This document shows, piece after piece, positions 1 to 9,269 of a stretch of 64,000 bases of DNA. Made by a program: the position numbers and the translations under genes. This stretch comes from Psychromonas sp. MB-3u-54 (lineage in GTDB: Bacteria > Pseudomonadota > Gammaproteobacteria > Enterobacterales > Psychromonadaceae). The notes beneath the pieces were generated by a model. It did not search any database and was not told the DNA's origin. It saw only the letters and a list, made by a program, of their open reading frames with translations. Position 1 is the stretch's first letter. The number at the start of each line of letters is the position of its first letter. Location: positions 1-64,000 of the forward strand of contig NZ_PJBP01000117.1 of NCBI RefSeq assembly GCF_002836415.1, read 5' to 3'.

Positions 1-1146
1 CGCATATTTCATGACTTTATTCTTAAGTGGCCCGCTTTTCTGCGCCAATCCTAATATACCTTTGCGCATTAAACGCACCGGGGCAAGGTCAGTCTTACTT
101 ACTTTATAAAACACGTCCATTGCGCTTTGCATTAATAAATTAGCCGGTTTACGTTGCCACTGATAACGTTTCAACAAGGTTGGCATTGGCAAATCAGAAC
201 TGTGCTGTAATAAATTAACTAAACACTCAACATCTTTAAAACCCAGATTGACGCCCTGGCCCGCCAGAGGATTAATAGTATGAGCGGCATCACCCAGTAA
301 AACGCATGAGCCTTTAAAATAAGATTGCGCATGCCGGCGGGTAAGCGGAAAAGCCCCTTTATCAACGACCTCAAAGTCAAAATCCAGAGGCGGGAATTCG
401 TTTTTAATCACCTCTTTTAACTGCGCATTGGAGAGTGATTTTAAATGGCCAATTTTTTGCGGGTTGTGGTACCAAACTAAACTGGCATTGTTTTTGGCAA
501 GCGGCAAAAAAGCACAGGGGCCGGTTTCACGAAACTCCTGCCAGGTAATGTTTTGCTGCGGGCAATCGGTTTTGATCGTTATCAACATACACTCCTGGCG
601 ATAATCCCAAGCAGTAATACCAATATCCAGCAGCTGACGGACAGCTGAATTAGCCCCATCACAGGCGATCAATAACTCAGCTTCAATCTGCTGCTCATTA
701 TCTAAACTGATCACCACGCTGTTATCCAAATTATCAATGTGCTTAACTTCTCTGTTTTCGTAACAGCTGACGTTCGGAAGTTTTTTTAAGGCTTCCCATA
801 AGACCGCCTGCACCCAGTTGTTTTCTGCAATATAACCCAATGCATTTATACCAATCTCCTGACTGTCAAATTTCAGCTTTTGACTGCCCTTTTCCCAGGT
901 TTGTAATCCCTGATAAGCACACAAACGGTTTTGCGGAAGGTGCTGCCACACCCCGGCAAGTTCAAGCAAACGTTTACTCTGTGCACTAAAAGCTGACACG
1001 CGTAAATCAAAGGGTGCGTTAGCCGCGGGTGTCATGCAGGGGCTTTTCTCCACTATATGGATAAAAACGCCCTGATTAGCGAGCAATAACGCACTTAAGG
1101 CCCCCACCATCCCCCCACCGATGACAATCATTTCTCTCTGCTGCAT
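1..1146 (-). CDS. ubiF: Ubiquinone biosynthesis FAD-dependent hydroxylase, UbiF-like (3' end cut by window edge)
   Basis: Flavoprotein monooxygenase of the UbiH/UbiF/VisC family, which hydroxylates the benzoquinol ring during ubiquinone synthesis at the inner membrane. I see 382 codons and no stop before the window edge. The N-terminal dinucleotide-binding motif (GGGMVGA) is at about residues 10-16. A CDGANSAVR segment lies near the middle, and the FAD-binding GDAAHTINPLAGQG block is near residue 285. The start ATG at 1144-1146 follows a GAGAG ribosome site. It is divergent from miaB, the arrangement of ubiF and miaB in E. coli, and this decides UbiF over its paralogues. UbiH or VisC remain possible because the C-terminus is missing. 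The 194-bp gap to miaB must hold both promoters; I could not assign them. Confidence 0.8.
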   Translation of the reverse strand, partial: MQQREMIVIGGGMVGALSALLLANQGVFIHIVEKSPCMTPAANAPFDLRVSAFSAQSKRLLELAGVWQHLPQNRLCAYQGLQTWEKGSQKLKFDSQEIGINALGYIAENNWVQAVLWEALKKLPNVSCYENREVKHIDNLDNSVVISLDNEQQIEAELLIACDGANSAVRQLLDIGITAWDYRQECMLITIKTDCPQQNITWQEFRETGPCAFLPLAKNNASLVWYHNPQKIGHLKSLSNAQLKEVIKNEFPPLDFDFEVVDKGAFPLTRRHAQSYFKGSCVLLGDAAHTINPLAGQGVNLGFKDVECLVNLLQHSSDLPMPTLLKRYQWQRKPANLLMQSAMDVFYKVSKTDLAPVRLMRKGILGLAQKSGPLKNKVMKYA

Positions 1147-1340
1147 TCTTATTCTCTCCGTTGTATCTCTTTAAAGCGCTATCTTAATTGTACTTAAACT
1201 ATCCCTAAAATCATAAAATTCGAGATATTATTAATATTAGTAATGGCAAAAAAAAGGAAAAAAACAAAGAGTAGCATGATCGACCTGATGTGCGTAAAAT
1301 ACGACCTCTTTTTTAGATCCATAGTCTGAGCCAATATATT

Positions 1341-2762
1341 ATGAGCATGAAATTACACGTCAAAACTTGGGGTTGTCAAATGAATGAGTATGACTCATCA
1401 AAAATGGCCGACCTTCTAAATTCAACAAACGGTTATATCTCAGTTGAGCATGCAGAAGATGCGGACGTGGTGTTATTAAATACTTGTTCTATCCGTGAAA
1501 AGGCCCAGGAAAAGGTTTTCCACCAGCTGGGTCGCTGGAAAAAATTAAAGGTTAACAAACCCAATCTGGTGATTGGTGTCGGCGGTTGTGTTGCATCTCA
1601 GGAAGGCAAAGCGATTCGCCAGCGCGCGCCTTTTGTGGATATTGTTTTTGGTCCGCAAACCTTACACCGTTTACCCGAAATGATAAAAGAAGTACAAGAA
1701 AACAAAGGCACTGTGGTTGATGTCAGCTTCCCTGAAATTGAAAAATTTGACTCTTTACCTGAGCCGAAAGCCGATGGTGCAACCGCCTTTGTCTCTATTA
1801 TGGAAGGCTGTTCAAAATATTGTTCTTTCTGCGTTGTGCCTTACACCCGTGGTGAAGAAGTCAGCCGTCCGCTCGATGATGTACTATTAGAAGTTGCGCA
1901 GTTAGCTGAGCAGGGTGTGCGTGAAATAACCCTGTTAGGTCAAAATGTAAATTCCTATCTTGGTGCAACCTATGATGGTGATACCTGCAGTTTTGCTGAA
2001 CTGTTACGTTTTGTCGCATCTATTGATGGTATTGATCGCCTGCGCTACGTCACCAGTAATCCCATTGATTTTAGCGATGAAATTATCGCTGTCTATGAAG
2101 ATACACCTGAACTGGTCAATTTCTTACATTTACCGGTGCAGGCAGGTTCAGATCGTATACTAGCGGCAATGAAACGTGGTCATACCGTGGCGCAGTACAA
2201 AGATCAAATCGCGCGTTTATTACAAGTTCGTCCGGAACTCACCGTCAGTTCTGATTTTATTATCGGCTTCCCGAATGAAACCGATGACGATTTTGAGCAA
2301 ACCATGGATCTTATTAAATATATCAATTTTGATACCAGCTACAGCTTTATTTATAGCCAGCGTCCGGGTACGCCCGCGGCCGATATGCCCGATGATGTTA
2401 CTCTTGCAACTAAAAAGCAGCGCCTGGCGATTCTACAGGACAGAATTCAGCAGCAATCACAGGGCATTGGCCGGAAAATGGTCGGTAGCGTGCAGCGTAT
2501 TTTAGTTGAAGGACCTTCACGTAAAAATATTATGGAGTTATGCGGTCGTACCGAAAACAACCGTATTGTTAACTTTGAAGGTGACCATCGTACCATTGGC
2601 GGATTTGTTGATGTCGAAATAACGGAAGTTCATACTAACTCAATCCGTGGGAAATTCATCCGTGGAGAAGCAGAAATGAATCTCCGTGAATCAATTCGCC
2701 CGAGTGATATTGTTAACAAACATGAAAACAAATCAGTTGTTGATACCTATATTCCCGCCTAA
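1341..2762 (+). CDS. miaB: tRNA-2-methylthio-N6-dimethylallyladenosine synthase MiaB
   Basis: Radical-SAM methylthiotransferase that adds the 2-methylthio group to i6A37 of tRNAs reading UNN codons. The N-terminal UPF0004 domain carries its three cluster cysteines in [16 protein letters not shown] and GGCVAS. The radical-SAM CxxxCxxC site is [10 protein letters not shown] near residue 157. A TRAM domain occupies the last ~70 residues. The length of 473 aa is normal for the family. The ATG at 1341 has a weak Shine-Dalgarno; a start two codons later (MKLHVK) is equally possible. It is first in the conserved miaB-ybeZ-ybeY-corC-lnt order, but a strong terminator separates it from ybeZ. Confidence 0.97.
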   Translation: MSMKLHVKTWGCQMNEYDSSKMADLLNSTNGYISVEHAEDADVVLLNTCSIREKAQEKVFHQLGRWKKLKVNKPNLVIGVGGCVASQEGKAIRQRAPFVDIVFGPQTLHRLPEMIKEVQENKGTVVDVSFPEIEKFDSLPEPKADGATAFVSIMEGCSKYCSFCVVPYTRGEEVSRPLDDVLLEVAQLAEQGVREITLLGQNVNSYLGATYDGDTCSFAELLRFVASIDGIDRLRYVTSNPIDFSDEIIAVYEDTPELVNFLHLPVQAGSDRILAAMKRGHTVAQYKDQIARLLQVRPELTVSSDFIIGFPNETDDDFEQTMDLIKYINFDTSYSFIYSQRPGTPAADMPDDVTLATKKQRLAILQDRIQQQSQGIGRKMVGSVQRILVEGPSRKNIMELCGRTENNRIVNFEGDHRTIGGFVDVEITEVHTNSIRGKFIRGEAEMNLRESIRPSDIVNKHENKSVVDTYIPA

Positions 2763-2771
2763 TTGGCTTAA

Positions 2772-2810
2772 TCAATAAAACTAACCCTATTAATAGGTTA
2801 GTTTTATTGA
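2772..2810 (+). terminator. Terminator after miaB
   Basis: A perfect 15-bp inverted repeat (arms 2772-2786 and 2796-2810, 9-nt loop) begins about 10 nt after the miaB stop. The arms end in T/A-rich sequence, so it can act as a rho-independent terminator in either direction. ybeZ starts 120 bp further on and probably has its own promoter. Confidence 0.75.
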
Positions 2811-2931
2811 TATAAAGTTGATCAAGATTGATACTTTCAACAGCTCCCTAGGGGACTCTGAAAAACAGGCGGAAGCTTTAGGCTTTTCCTGCAAAAAATT
2901 ATTTAACTGCTTAATTTAAGGTTTAACCAAT

Positions 2932-3960
2932 TTGACTACAAAACTGACTACCGTCTATCTTGATTTAGTACCTGCCGACATAAAACGCTTAGCGATATTA
3001 TGTGGCGCATTTGATGACAATATCAAACAGATAGAACGTCGCTTAGGGCTTGAAATAATTTATAAAAACGAAAATATTCGAATTATTGGCGAACATCGTT
3101 ATGCCCAAGCCTGCACAGAACTTTTACAGGAATTATATCTGGAGACGCTGCCTGTCAAAGGTAAAATACCTTCTTTATCGGCAGATGACGTGCATCTCGC
3201 CCTGCAAAACCTTATCTCGACTCACCGTTTATTAGAAGTAAAATCCACGGAGCAGACATCCACTGAAAGTCTGACCATTAAAACCAAACGCGGCATTATT
3301 AAACCGCGCAGTGAAAATCAAACTAACTATGTGAGCAATATATTAAAGAGTGATATTAGTTTTGGCGTAGGTCCTGCCGGAACGGGTAAAACCTATTTAG
3401 CCGTCGCCTGTGCGATTGAAGCTTTAGAACGCCAGGAAGTACGACGCATTCTTTTGACCCGTCCCGCGGTTGAAGCGGGTGAAAAATTAGGTTTTTTACC
3501 CGGGGATTTATCACAAAAAGTGGATCCCTATTTGCGCCCTCTTTATGATGCACTGTTCGAAATGCTTGGTTTTGAAAAAGTAGAAAAACTCATTGAAAAA
3601 AAGGTTATTGAAATAGCCCCTCTGGCGTATATGCGCGGCCGTACTCTCAATGATGCCTTTATTATTTTGGATGAGAGCCAAAATACCACTATTGAACAGA
3701 TGAAAATGTTTTTAACCCGAATCGGCTTTAACTCGACAGCGGTTATTACCGGTGATATCACCCAAATTGATTTACCACGCCATCAAAAATCGGGTTTACG
3801 CCATGCGATTGAGGTATTGGCGAATGTTGAGGAAGTCAGTTTTAATTTCTTCCTGGCTGATGACATAGTGCGCCATCCGGTTGTTGCTCGAATAGTTAAA
3901 GCCTATGAAGCCTTTGAGCACAGCGCAGAAATAAAAGACGCTAAAGTGGAAAAAAAATAA
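2932..3960 (+). CDS. ybeZ: PhoH-like ATPase YbeZ
   Basis: PhoH-family P-loop ATPase, a partner of YbeY in rRNA processing and ribosome quality control. The Walker A motif GPAGTGKTYLA is at about residue 147, and the Walker B/DEAD-like segment AFIILDESQNTT is near residue 243. The N-terminal ~100 residues resemble the small RNA-binding region found in YbeZ. The length of 342 aa is typical. The only plausible start is TTG at 2932, with an AAGG site about 10 nt upstream. Its stop TAA overlaps the ATG of ybeY by one base, so the two are translationally coupled. Confidence 0.93.
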   Translation: MTTKLTTVYLDLVPADIKRLAILCGAFDDNIKQIERRLGLEIIYKNENIRIIGEHRYAQACTELLQELYLETLPVKGKIPSLSADDVHLALQNLISTHRLLEVKSTEQTSTESLTIKTKRGIIKPRSENQTNYVSNILKSDISFGVGPAGTGKTYLAVACAIEALERQEVRRILLTRPAVEAGEKLGFLPGDLSQKVDPYLRPLYDALFEMLGFEKVEKLIEKKVIEIAPLAYMRGRTLNDAFIILDESQNTTIEQMKMFLTRIGFNSTAVITGDITQIDLPRHQKSGLRHAIEVLANVEEVSFNFFLADDIVRHPVVARIVKAYEAFEHSAEIKDAKVEKK

Positions 3961-4436
3961 TGCAATTATATGTCGATTTACAAATTGCCTGCTCTGATCC
4001 TAATGACCTCCCAATACTGTCATCCTTTGAAAAATGGATTAAAGCGGCTATCTTAGGGGGTTCGAACAGTCATCAGGAAGAAGCAGAATTAACTGTGCGC
4101 ATTGTTGATCCCGATGAAATCATGCAGCTAAATCACCAATATCGAAATATGAATAAACCAACCAATGTACTCGCTTTTCCCTTTCAAAATCCCCCCGGGC
4201 TGACCTTGCCATTACTGGGTGATCTGATAATCTGTAAAGAGGTGGTGGAAAATGAGGCCAAGCTGCAAGGCAAAACGTTAACTGCGCATTGGGCTCATAT
4301 GTCTATTCATAGTACGCTGCATCTGCTCGGTTATGATCATATTGATCAAGCAGAAGCCGTTGAAATGGAAAGTTTAGAAACAAAACTGTTAACCGAACTT
4401 GGTTTTACAGATCCTTACTTAAGTGAAAAAGAGTAA
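3960..4436 (+). CDS. ybeY: Endoribonuclease YbeY
   Basis: Single-strand-specific metallo-endoribonuclease needed for 16S rRNA 3' maturation and 70S quality control. The signature H3xH5xH zinc site appears as HSTLHLLGYDH near residues 116-126. The length of 158 aa is normal. It starts one base inside the ybeZ stop codon and ends 9 bp before corC, forming an operon with both. The conserved neighbourhood makes the assignment secure. Confidence 0.96.
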   Translation: MQLYVDLQIACSDPNDLPILSSFEKWIKAAILGGSNSHQEEAELTVRIVDPDEIMQLNHQYRNMNKPTNVLAFPFQNPPGLTLPLLGDLIICKEVVENEAKLQGKTLTAHWAHMSIHSTLHLLGYDHIDQAEAVEMESLETKLLTELGFTDPYLSEKE

Positions 4437-4445
4437 ATAAAATTA

Positions 4446-5306
4446 ATGCCCGACGATAAAGCACAAACATCATCAGATAAAATAGGACTATTCGATAAAA
4501 TTAGTAATCTTTTCCAGGGCGAGCCACAAACTCAGCAAGAATTACTGGATGTGATTCAAGGTGCTAAATCGCGCCAGATCATTGACCAACAAACTAGGGA
4601 GATGATTAAAGGCGTTTTAGATGTCTCAAAATTACGGGTGCGTGACATTATGATCCCGCGTTCACAAATGACCACCTTAGGTCTGCATCAAAGCGTTGAT
4701 CAATTTCTGCCGAAAATCATCGACTCCGCACATTCACGCTTCCCGGTGATAACTGAAGATAAAGACCATATAGTGGGTCTTCTGCTGGCCAAGGATCTGA
4801 TTCGATTTGGTTTTAGCAGTGAAAAAAATGAGTTTAAAATTGAAGATATACTCCGGGAAGCCGTCGTTGTTCCTGAAAGTAAACGCTTAGGAACTTTATT
4901 AAAAGAGTTTCGCAGCCAACGTTATCACATGGCGATTGTCGTTGATGAGTATGGTGGTGTGTCAGGGCTGGTGACCATTGAAGATATTTTAGAAGTGATA
5001 GTGGGTGAAATTGAAGATGAATTTGACGATGAGGAAGAGGATGATATCCGTCAGATTGGCAAAAGAACTTATGTGGTTAATGCCATGACATCCATTGATA
5101 AATTTAATAATTTTTTTTCCACCTCATTTGATATTGAAGGACAAGATACCGTTGCCGGTTTTATTATCCATGAATTAGGCCACCTTCCCCGCCGCGGTGA
5201 AAGAATCACTATTGATGAGCATCAATTCAAAGTCACTATTAGTGAAAAACGCCGCTTAATACAACTACAGGTACTGATTCCGAAAGAATTAAGCAATATT
5301 GAGTGA
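4446..5306 (+). CDS. corC: CBS-domain/CorC_HlyC protein CorC (YbeX)
   Basis: Cytoplasmic CBS-pair protein, associated with magnesium/cobalt efflux and, in newer work, ribosome maturation. Residues ~65-185 carry two CBS motifs (DIMIPRSQM and HMAIVVDEYGGVSGLVT). The C-terminal CorC_HlyC domain spans ~200-280, after an acidic linker (DEFDDEEEDD). There is no membrane domain, as expected for YbeX rather than the larger paralogues. The gene lies 9 bp after ybeY. Its last 8 bases overlap the likely TTG start of lnt. Confidence 0.93.
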   Translation: MPDDKAQTSSDKIGLFDKISNLFQGEPQTQQELLDVIQGAKSRQIIDQQTREMIKGVLDVSKLRVRDIMIPRSQMTTLGLHQSVDQFLPKIIDSAHSRFPVITEDKDHIVGLLLAKDLIRFGFSSEKNEFKIEDILREAVVVPESKRLGTLLKEFRSQRYHMAIVVDEYGGVSGLVTIEDILEVIVGEIEDEFDDEEEDDIRQIGKRTYVVNAMTSIDKFNNFFSTSFDIEGQDTVAGFIIHELGHLPRRGERITIDEHQFKVTISEKRRLIQLQVLIPKELSNIE

Positions 5307-6918
5307 TCCTGTTTTGATCAAAAAACTGAATAATTTAACTAAGCATCTTTACGGACAACTTTTTGTTGCCTTTATTTTAGGTGCTCTTCAGGTTTTTGCT
5401 TTTGCCCCTTTTGAGCAATGGTGGGTGATTTACCCCACCTTTGTTGGTTTCTTTCTTTTACAGAAACAATTACAAAAAAGCACCCGACGTCATTTTTTAG
5501 TCAGCTTTATTTTTAGCATATCAAGCTTAATTGCAACCCTGTGTTGGATCTATGTCAGCATGGATCTCTATGGCGGCATGCCAAAAATTGTCAGTGCGCT
5601 TTTAATTGTATTGTTATGTGCCTATCTGGCAATTTATCCGAGCCTTGCCCTATGGGCGAGCAGCCGCTTATTAGGGGTGTCTGATACTCAGCGTTATCTT
5701 TTACTGATCCCCGTTTTCTGGCTAATTTCAGACTGGCTTCGAGGTTATGTCCTAACCGGTTTCCCCTGGGGATATTTGGGCTACAGTCATGCAGATACTC
5801 CTTTAGTCGGCTTCGCACCCGTATTAGGCGTACAAGGTATCACCCTTGCTATCATGGTTATCTGCGGCGCACTGACTTTACTTATTCAGAAACAAAAAAT
5901 CGGCTTAAGCCTATCGGTAATCAGTGCTCTGTTGATAAGTGGTTTTATTTTACAACAACAGCAATACACAACAGCACAACCCGAATTAAATGTCTCACTG
6001 GTGCAGGGTAATATTGATCAGCACCAAAAATGGAAAAAAGAATATTTATCCCCCTCCCTGCAGAAGTATTTGACACTCAGTGAAACCGGACTGGACGACC
6101 AAGCCGAGCTGATAATTTGGCCGGAATCCGCTATCGCCGCATTAGATGTTAATGTGCAGGAATTTCTGCAGCCTTTATCGGCTGACTTAGCGGCAAAAAA
6201 TAAAACCCTAATGACGGGAATCATTGGTTATGAATCAAAAACCGACAGTTATTACAACAGTATTATTACCCTGGGAAAACTACCTAGGCAGCAATTACCT
6301 AATCAACAACTATCTAAGCAACCATTAAGCGAGCAACCAGGTTATTCACTACAAAGTGGAAATCGCTATCAAAAGCACCACCTGCTGCCGATTGGAGAAT
6401 TTGTTCCTTTCGAGCACTTATTACGTCCACTTGCCCCCTATTTCAACTTACCTATGTCAAGTTTCCAGCGAGGTGCGCAACTACAAAATAACTTACAAAC
6501 TGAACAGGTTTCTATCGCCGCCGCGATCTGTTATGAAATAGCCTTTCCTGAACTGTTACGTAAAAATATCGGCGAAAAAACCGGGGTCCTTTTAACCGTC
6601 AGTAATGATGCCTGGTTTGGTAATTCGATTGGACCGGATCAGCATTTACAGATAGCAAGAATGCGCGCTATAGAGTTTGCCCGCCCGCTTTTACGCTCGA
6701 CCAATAATGGCGTAACCGCCATTTTCGATGGCTCGGGCAATGAACTGGGCAGATTACCGGCTAATGTGGCCGCTGTTTTGAGTAAAAAAATTCAGCCAGC
6801 TTTTGGGCAAACCCCCTATCAATACGCCGGCTCCTACCCCCTTTATTTATACTCTTTATTGGTGCTTTTGGGATTATTTTTATCTTCCAGGTATAAAAAA
6901 CAAAAAACAAAATCTTAG
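5299..6918 (+). CDS. lnt: Apolipoprotein N-acyltransferase Lnt
   Basis: Inner-membrane enzyme that adds the third acyl chain to the N-terminal cysteine of lipoproteins. About six membrane segments fill residues 20-215, followed by a periplasmic nitrilase domain. The expected triad is visible: Glu in WPESAIAA, Lys in RYQKHHLLPIGE and Cys in AICYEIAFPE. A final membrane helix is followed by a lysine-rich tail. The chosen start is TTG at 5299, inside the corC stop; a TTG at 5314 is an alternative. The loop between Glu and Lys has an unusual Gln/Pro/Leu-rich low-complexity stretch (about residues 330-350) that looks like a small lineage-specific expansion. The gene is convergent with relA. Confidence 0.94.
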   Translation: MSDPVLIKKLNNLTKHLYGQLFVAFILGALQVFAFAPFEQWWVIYPTFVGFFLLQKQLQKSTRRHFLVSFIFSISSLIATLCWIYVSMDLYGGMPKIVSALLIVLLCAYLAIYPSLALWASSRLLGVSDTQRYLLLIPVFWLISDWLRGYVLTGFPWGYLGYSHADTPLVGFAPVLGVQGITLAIMVICGALTLLIQKQKIGLSLSVISALLISGFILQQQQYTTAQPELNVSLVQGNIDQHQKWKKEYLSPSLQKYLTLSETGLDDQAELIIWPESAIAALDVNVQEFLQPLSADLAAKNKTLMTGIIGYESKTDSYYNSIITLGKLPRQQLPNQQLSKQPLSEQPGYSLQSGNRYQKHHLLPIGEFVPFEHLLRPLAPYFNLPMSSFQRGAQLQNNLQTEQVSIAAAICYEIAFPELLRKNIGEKTGVLLTVSNDAWFGNSIGPDQHLQIARMRAIEFARPLLRSTNNGVTAIFDGSGNELGRLPANVAAVLSKKIQPAFGQTPYQYAGSYPLYLYSLLVLLGLFLSSRYKKQKTKS

Positions 6919-7025
6919 GCCAGCTTTTAGCAGATAAGCAATAAAGGGACCATGGCGATAGAGCAGTGTCATAATCGTTCTATCAGCCGAATATCAATTA
7001 ATCCCCCTGCGCGCAGGGGCATTAA

Positions 7026-9239
7026 CTACAAACGTCGCACCTGTAGAACATCTTTTAATTGTTTAATTTTATTTTGTATCTTGGCAATGTTATCACTGGT
7101 ATGTATTTCTAAATCAAGATCAATAATGGCAGTCTGAGTTTTAACATTGGTCATACTGTTAACCCCCAATACATTTACTTTTTCATTAGATAATAACGTC
7201 GAGACATCTTTTAACAAACCACTGCGATCTAAGGCTTCCAGACGAAGTGTTAATGAATAACCTGACGAGTTAGCATCCCCCCAGGACGCTTCAACCAACC
7301 TTTCCGGATTAGCCTCCCGCAAGTCGGCCAATTGCTCACAGGCTTTACGATGCACTGAAATTCCTCGCCCTTGGGTGATATAGCCCTCAATAGGCTCTCC
7401 GGGAATTGGCTGGCAACAACGGGCAATACTGTGCAATAAATTACTTTCACCCTGAATCGTAATATTATCCCCAACGGGTTTAGCAACAAAGGAATTACTG
7501 CGTTTCGCTAAGGCTTCTAACGCCGCCTGATCCTGTTCTGCTAATGTTTGCTGGTGATGGTAATCATCCAAAAAGTTTAGCAGCTGATTAATACGTAAAT
7601 CACCATTGCCAACACCGGCAAAAATATCCTCGACACAGCTCAGATTAAAACGTGCGATTGCAGGGGGGAGATCACTTAATTTCAGTTTCAGTTTAGCCAG
7701 TTCAGTTTCTAATAACTCACGTCCCGCCTGGACATTTTTTTCACGATCTTGTTTTCTAAACCAGGATGAGACCTTATTTCTGGCGCGCGGGGCATTAATA
7801 TAACCTAAATTAGGATTGAGCCAATCCCGACTTGGATTAGGTTCTTTTTGAGTGAGAATTTCAACCTGATCACCGGTTTTTAAGTGATAAGTGAAAGGCA
7901 CAATATGGTTAGCGACTTTAGCACCAATACAGCGGTGTCCGACCTGACTGTGTATGTAATAGGCAAAATCAAGGGGTGTCGCGCCCGCGGGCAGATCAAT
8001 CACTTCCCCTTTAGGGGTAAAAACATAAACCCGATCATCAAAAACCTGACTGCGAATTTCATCAACTAAATCATCACTGTCGGCAATATCTTCCTGCCAG
8101 GCGAGTATTTTACGCAGCCAGGCTATTTTCTCTTCATATCCGCTGGAGGCCTTTCCACCGGCACTGCCCTCTTTATATTTCCAGTGAGCAGCAACCCCCA
8201 ATTCGGAATCTTCATGCATTTTTTGAGTCCGTATCTGCACCTCAACCGCTTTGCCTTCCGGACCTAATACGACGGTGTGAAGAGATTGGTAGCCATTCGC
8301 TTTAGGATTGGCAATATAATCATCAAATTCACTGGGGATATGGCGCCACTTAGTGTGGATTGCACCTAAAGCCGCATAACAATCCTGCAGTTTTTCAACC
8401 ACCACCCGTACCGCACGTACGTCATAAAGATCTTCAAACTGTAAATTCTTTTTCTGCATTTTGCGGTAAATACTGTAAATATGTTTGGGACGCCCGTAGG
8501 CTGTCCCTTCAACATCCATCTCCTGCAAAGATTCCTTTACGGTATTAACAAAATTTTCGATATAATGTTCACGATCAATGCGCTTTTCAGCAAGCTGTTT
8601 GGCTATTTTCTTATAAATTTCAGGCTCTAAATAACGAAAGGATAAGTCTTCCAATTCCCATTTTAGCTGCCCGATACCTAAACGATTTGCCAGCGGGGCA
8701 TAAATCGAGGATATTTCACTGGCAACTAACAGCCTTTTATTTTTATCGGCCGATTTTATCTGCCGTAAATAACAAATCCGTTCAGCCAGTTTAATAACAA
8801 CGGCACGGACATCCTCGACCATCGCCAGTAACATATTACGCAAGTTATCCACTTGTGCAGCATTGTTACTCTGCCCTCCCTGATTTTGCAGTGCGCGAAT
8901 ACCTTCCATATCCGTGGCCCCCTTAACCAGTTTGGCAACACGTTTAGGCCACCACTCATTAACTTGTTCCTGAGTGATAATTTGATGGTCAAGCAGGGGG
9001 AAGATCAGGGCGGCATTTAAGGTATCCATGTCCATGTTTAAAGTGACCAGGATTTCAACCATCTCCGTCCCTAACTCCAACAGGGTATGCTGCTCACTGT
9101 TCAGGCACAAAGCGATAATTTTTTCGTAATTTTCTAATAATTTGCTTTGATCTGAGCTACTTAACCCTAACGTAGTGACCCATTTTTTAGGGTTTTTTTG
9201 CGCGGTTTGATAAAAATGTGTATCTCTGACTGAAACCAT
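7026..9239 (-). CDS. relA: GTP pyrophosphokinase RelA
   Basis: Ribosome-associated (p)ppGpp synthetase of the stringent response. Domain order: degenerate HD domain (the HD motif is replaced by FPLLDH), synthetase domain with the RelA-type EFDD motif and a VQIRTQKMHEDSELG block, TGS domain, helical/zinc-finger region, and C-terminal ACT domain. The EFDD motif and dead HD separate it from the bifunctional SpoT. I start at ATG 9237-9239 because a GGAG site lies just upstream; an in-frame TTG 15 bp further out overlaps that site. It follows rlmD by 30 bp on the same strand, so they are likely co-transcribed as in E. coli. Confidence 0.96.
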   Translation of the reverse strand: MVSVRDTHFYQTAQKNPKKWVTTLGLSSSDQSKLLENYEKIIALCLNSEQHTLLELGTEMVEILVTLNMDMDTLNAALIFPLLDHQIITQEQVNEWWPKRVAKLVKGATDMEGIRALQNQGGQSNNAAQVDNLRNMLLAMVEDVRAVVIKLAERICYLRQIKSADKNKRLLVASEISSIYAPLANRLGIGQLKWELEDLSFRYLEPEIYKKIAKQLAEKRIDREHYIENFVNTVKESLQEMDVEGTAYGRPKHIYSIYRKMQKKNLQFEDLYDVRAVRVVVEKLQDCYAALGAIHTKWRHIPSEFDDYIANPKANGYQSLHTVVLGPEGKAVEVQIRTQKMHEDSELGVAAHWKYKEGSAGGKASSGYEEKIAWLRKILAWQEDIADSDDLVDEIRSQVFDDRVYVFTPKGEVIDLPAGATPLDFAYYIHSQVGHRCIGAKVANHIVPFTYHLKTGDQVEILTQKEPNPSRDWLNPNLGYINAPRARNKVSSWFRKQDREKNVQAGRELLETELAKLKLKLSDLPPAIARFNLSCVEDIFAGVGNGDLRINQLLNFLDDYHHQQTLAEQDQAALEALAKRSNSFVAKPVGDNITIQGESNLLHSIARCCQPIPGEPIEGYITQGRGISVHRKACEQLADLREANPERLVEASWGDANSSGYSLTLRLEALDRSGLLKDVSTLLSNEKVNVLGVNSMTNVKTQTAIIDLDLEIHTSDNIAKIQNKIKQLKDVLQVRRL

Positions 9240-9269
9240 TAAACGAAACTCCAAAAAAATTAAAAAAAT

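Noticed and set aside
7004-7019. GC-rich palindrome between lnt and relA as a terminator
   Set aside because: No T-run on either side; it may help end the convergent transcripts but I cannot support it as a terminator.
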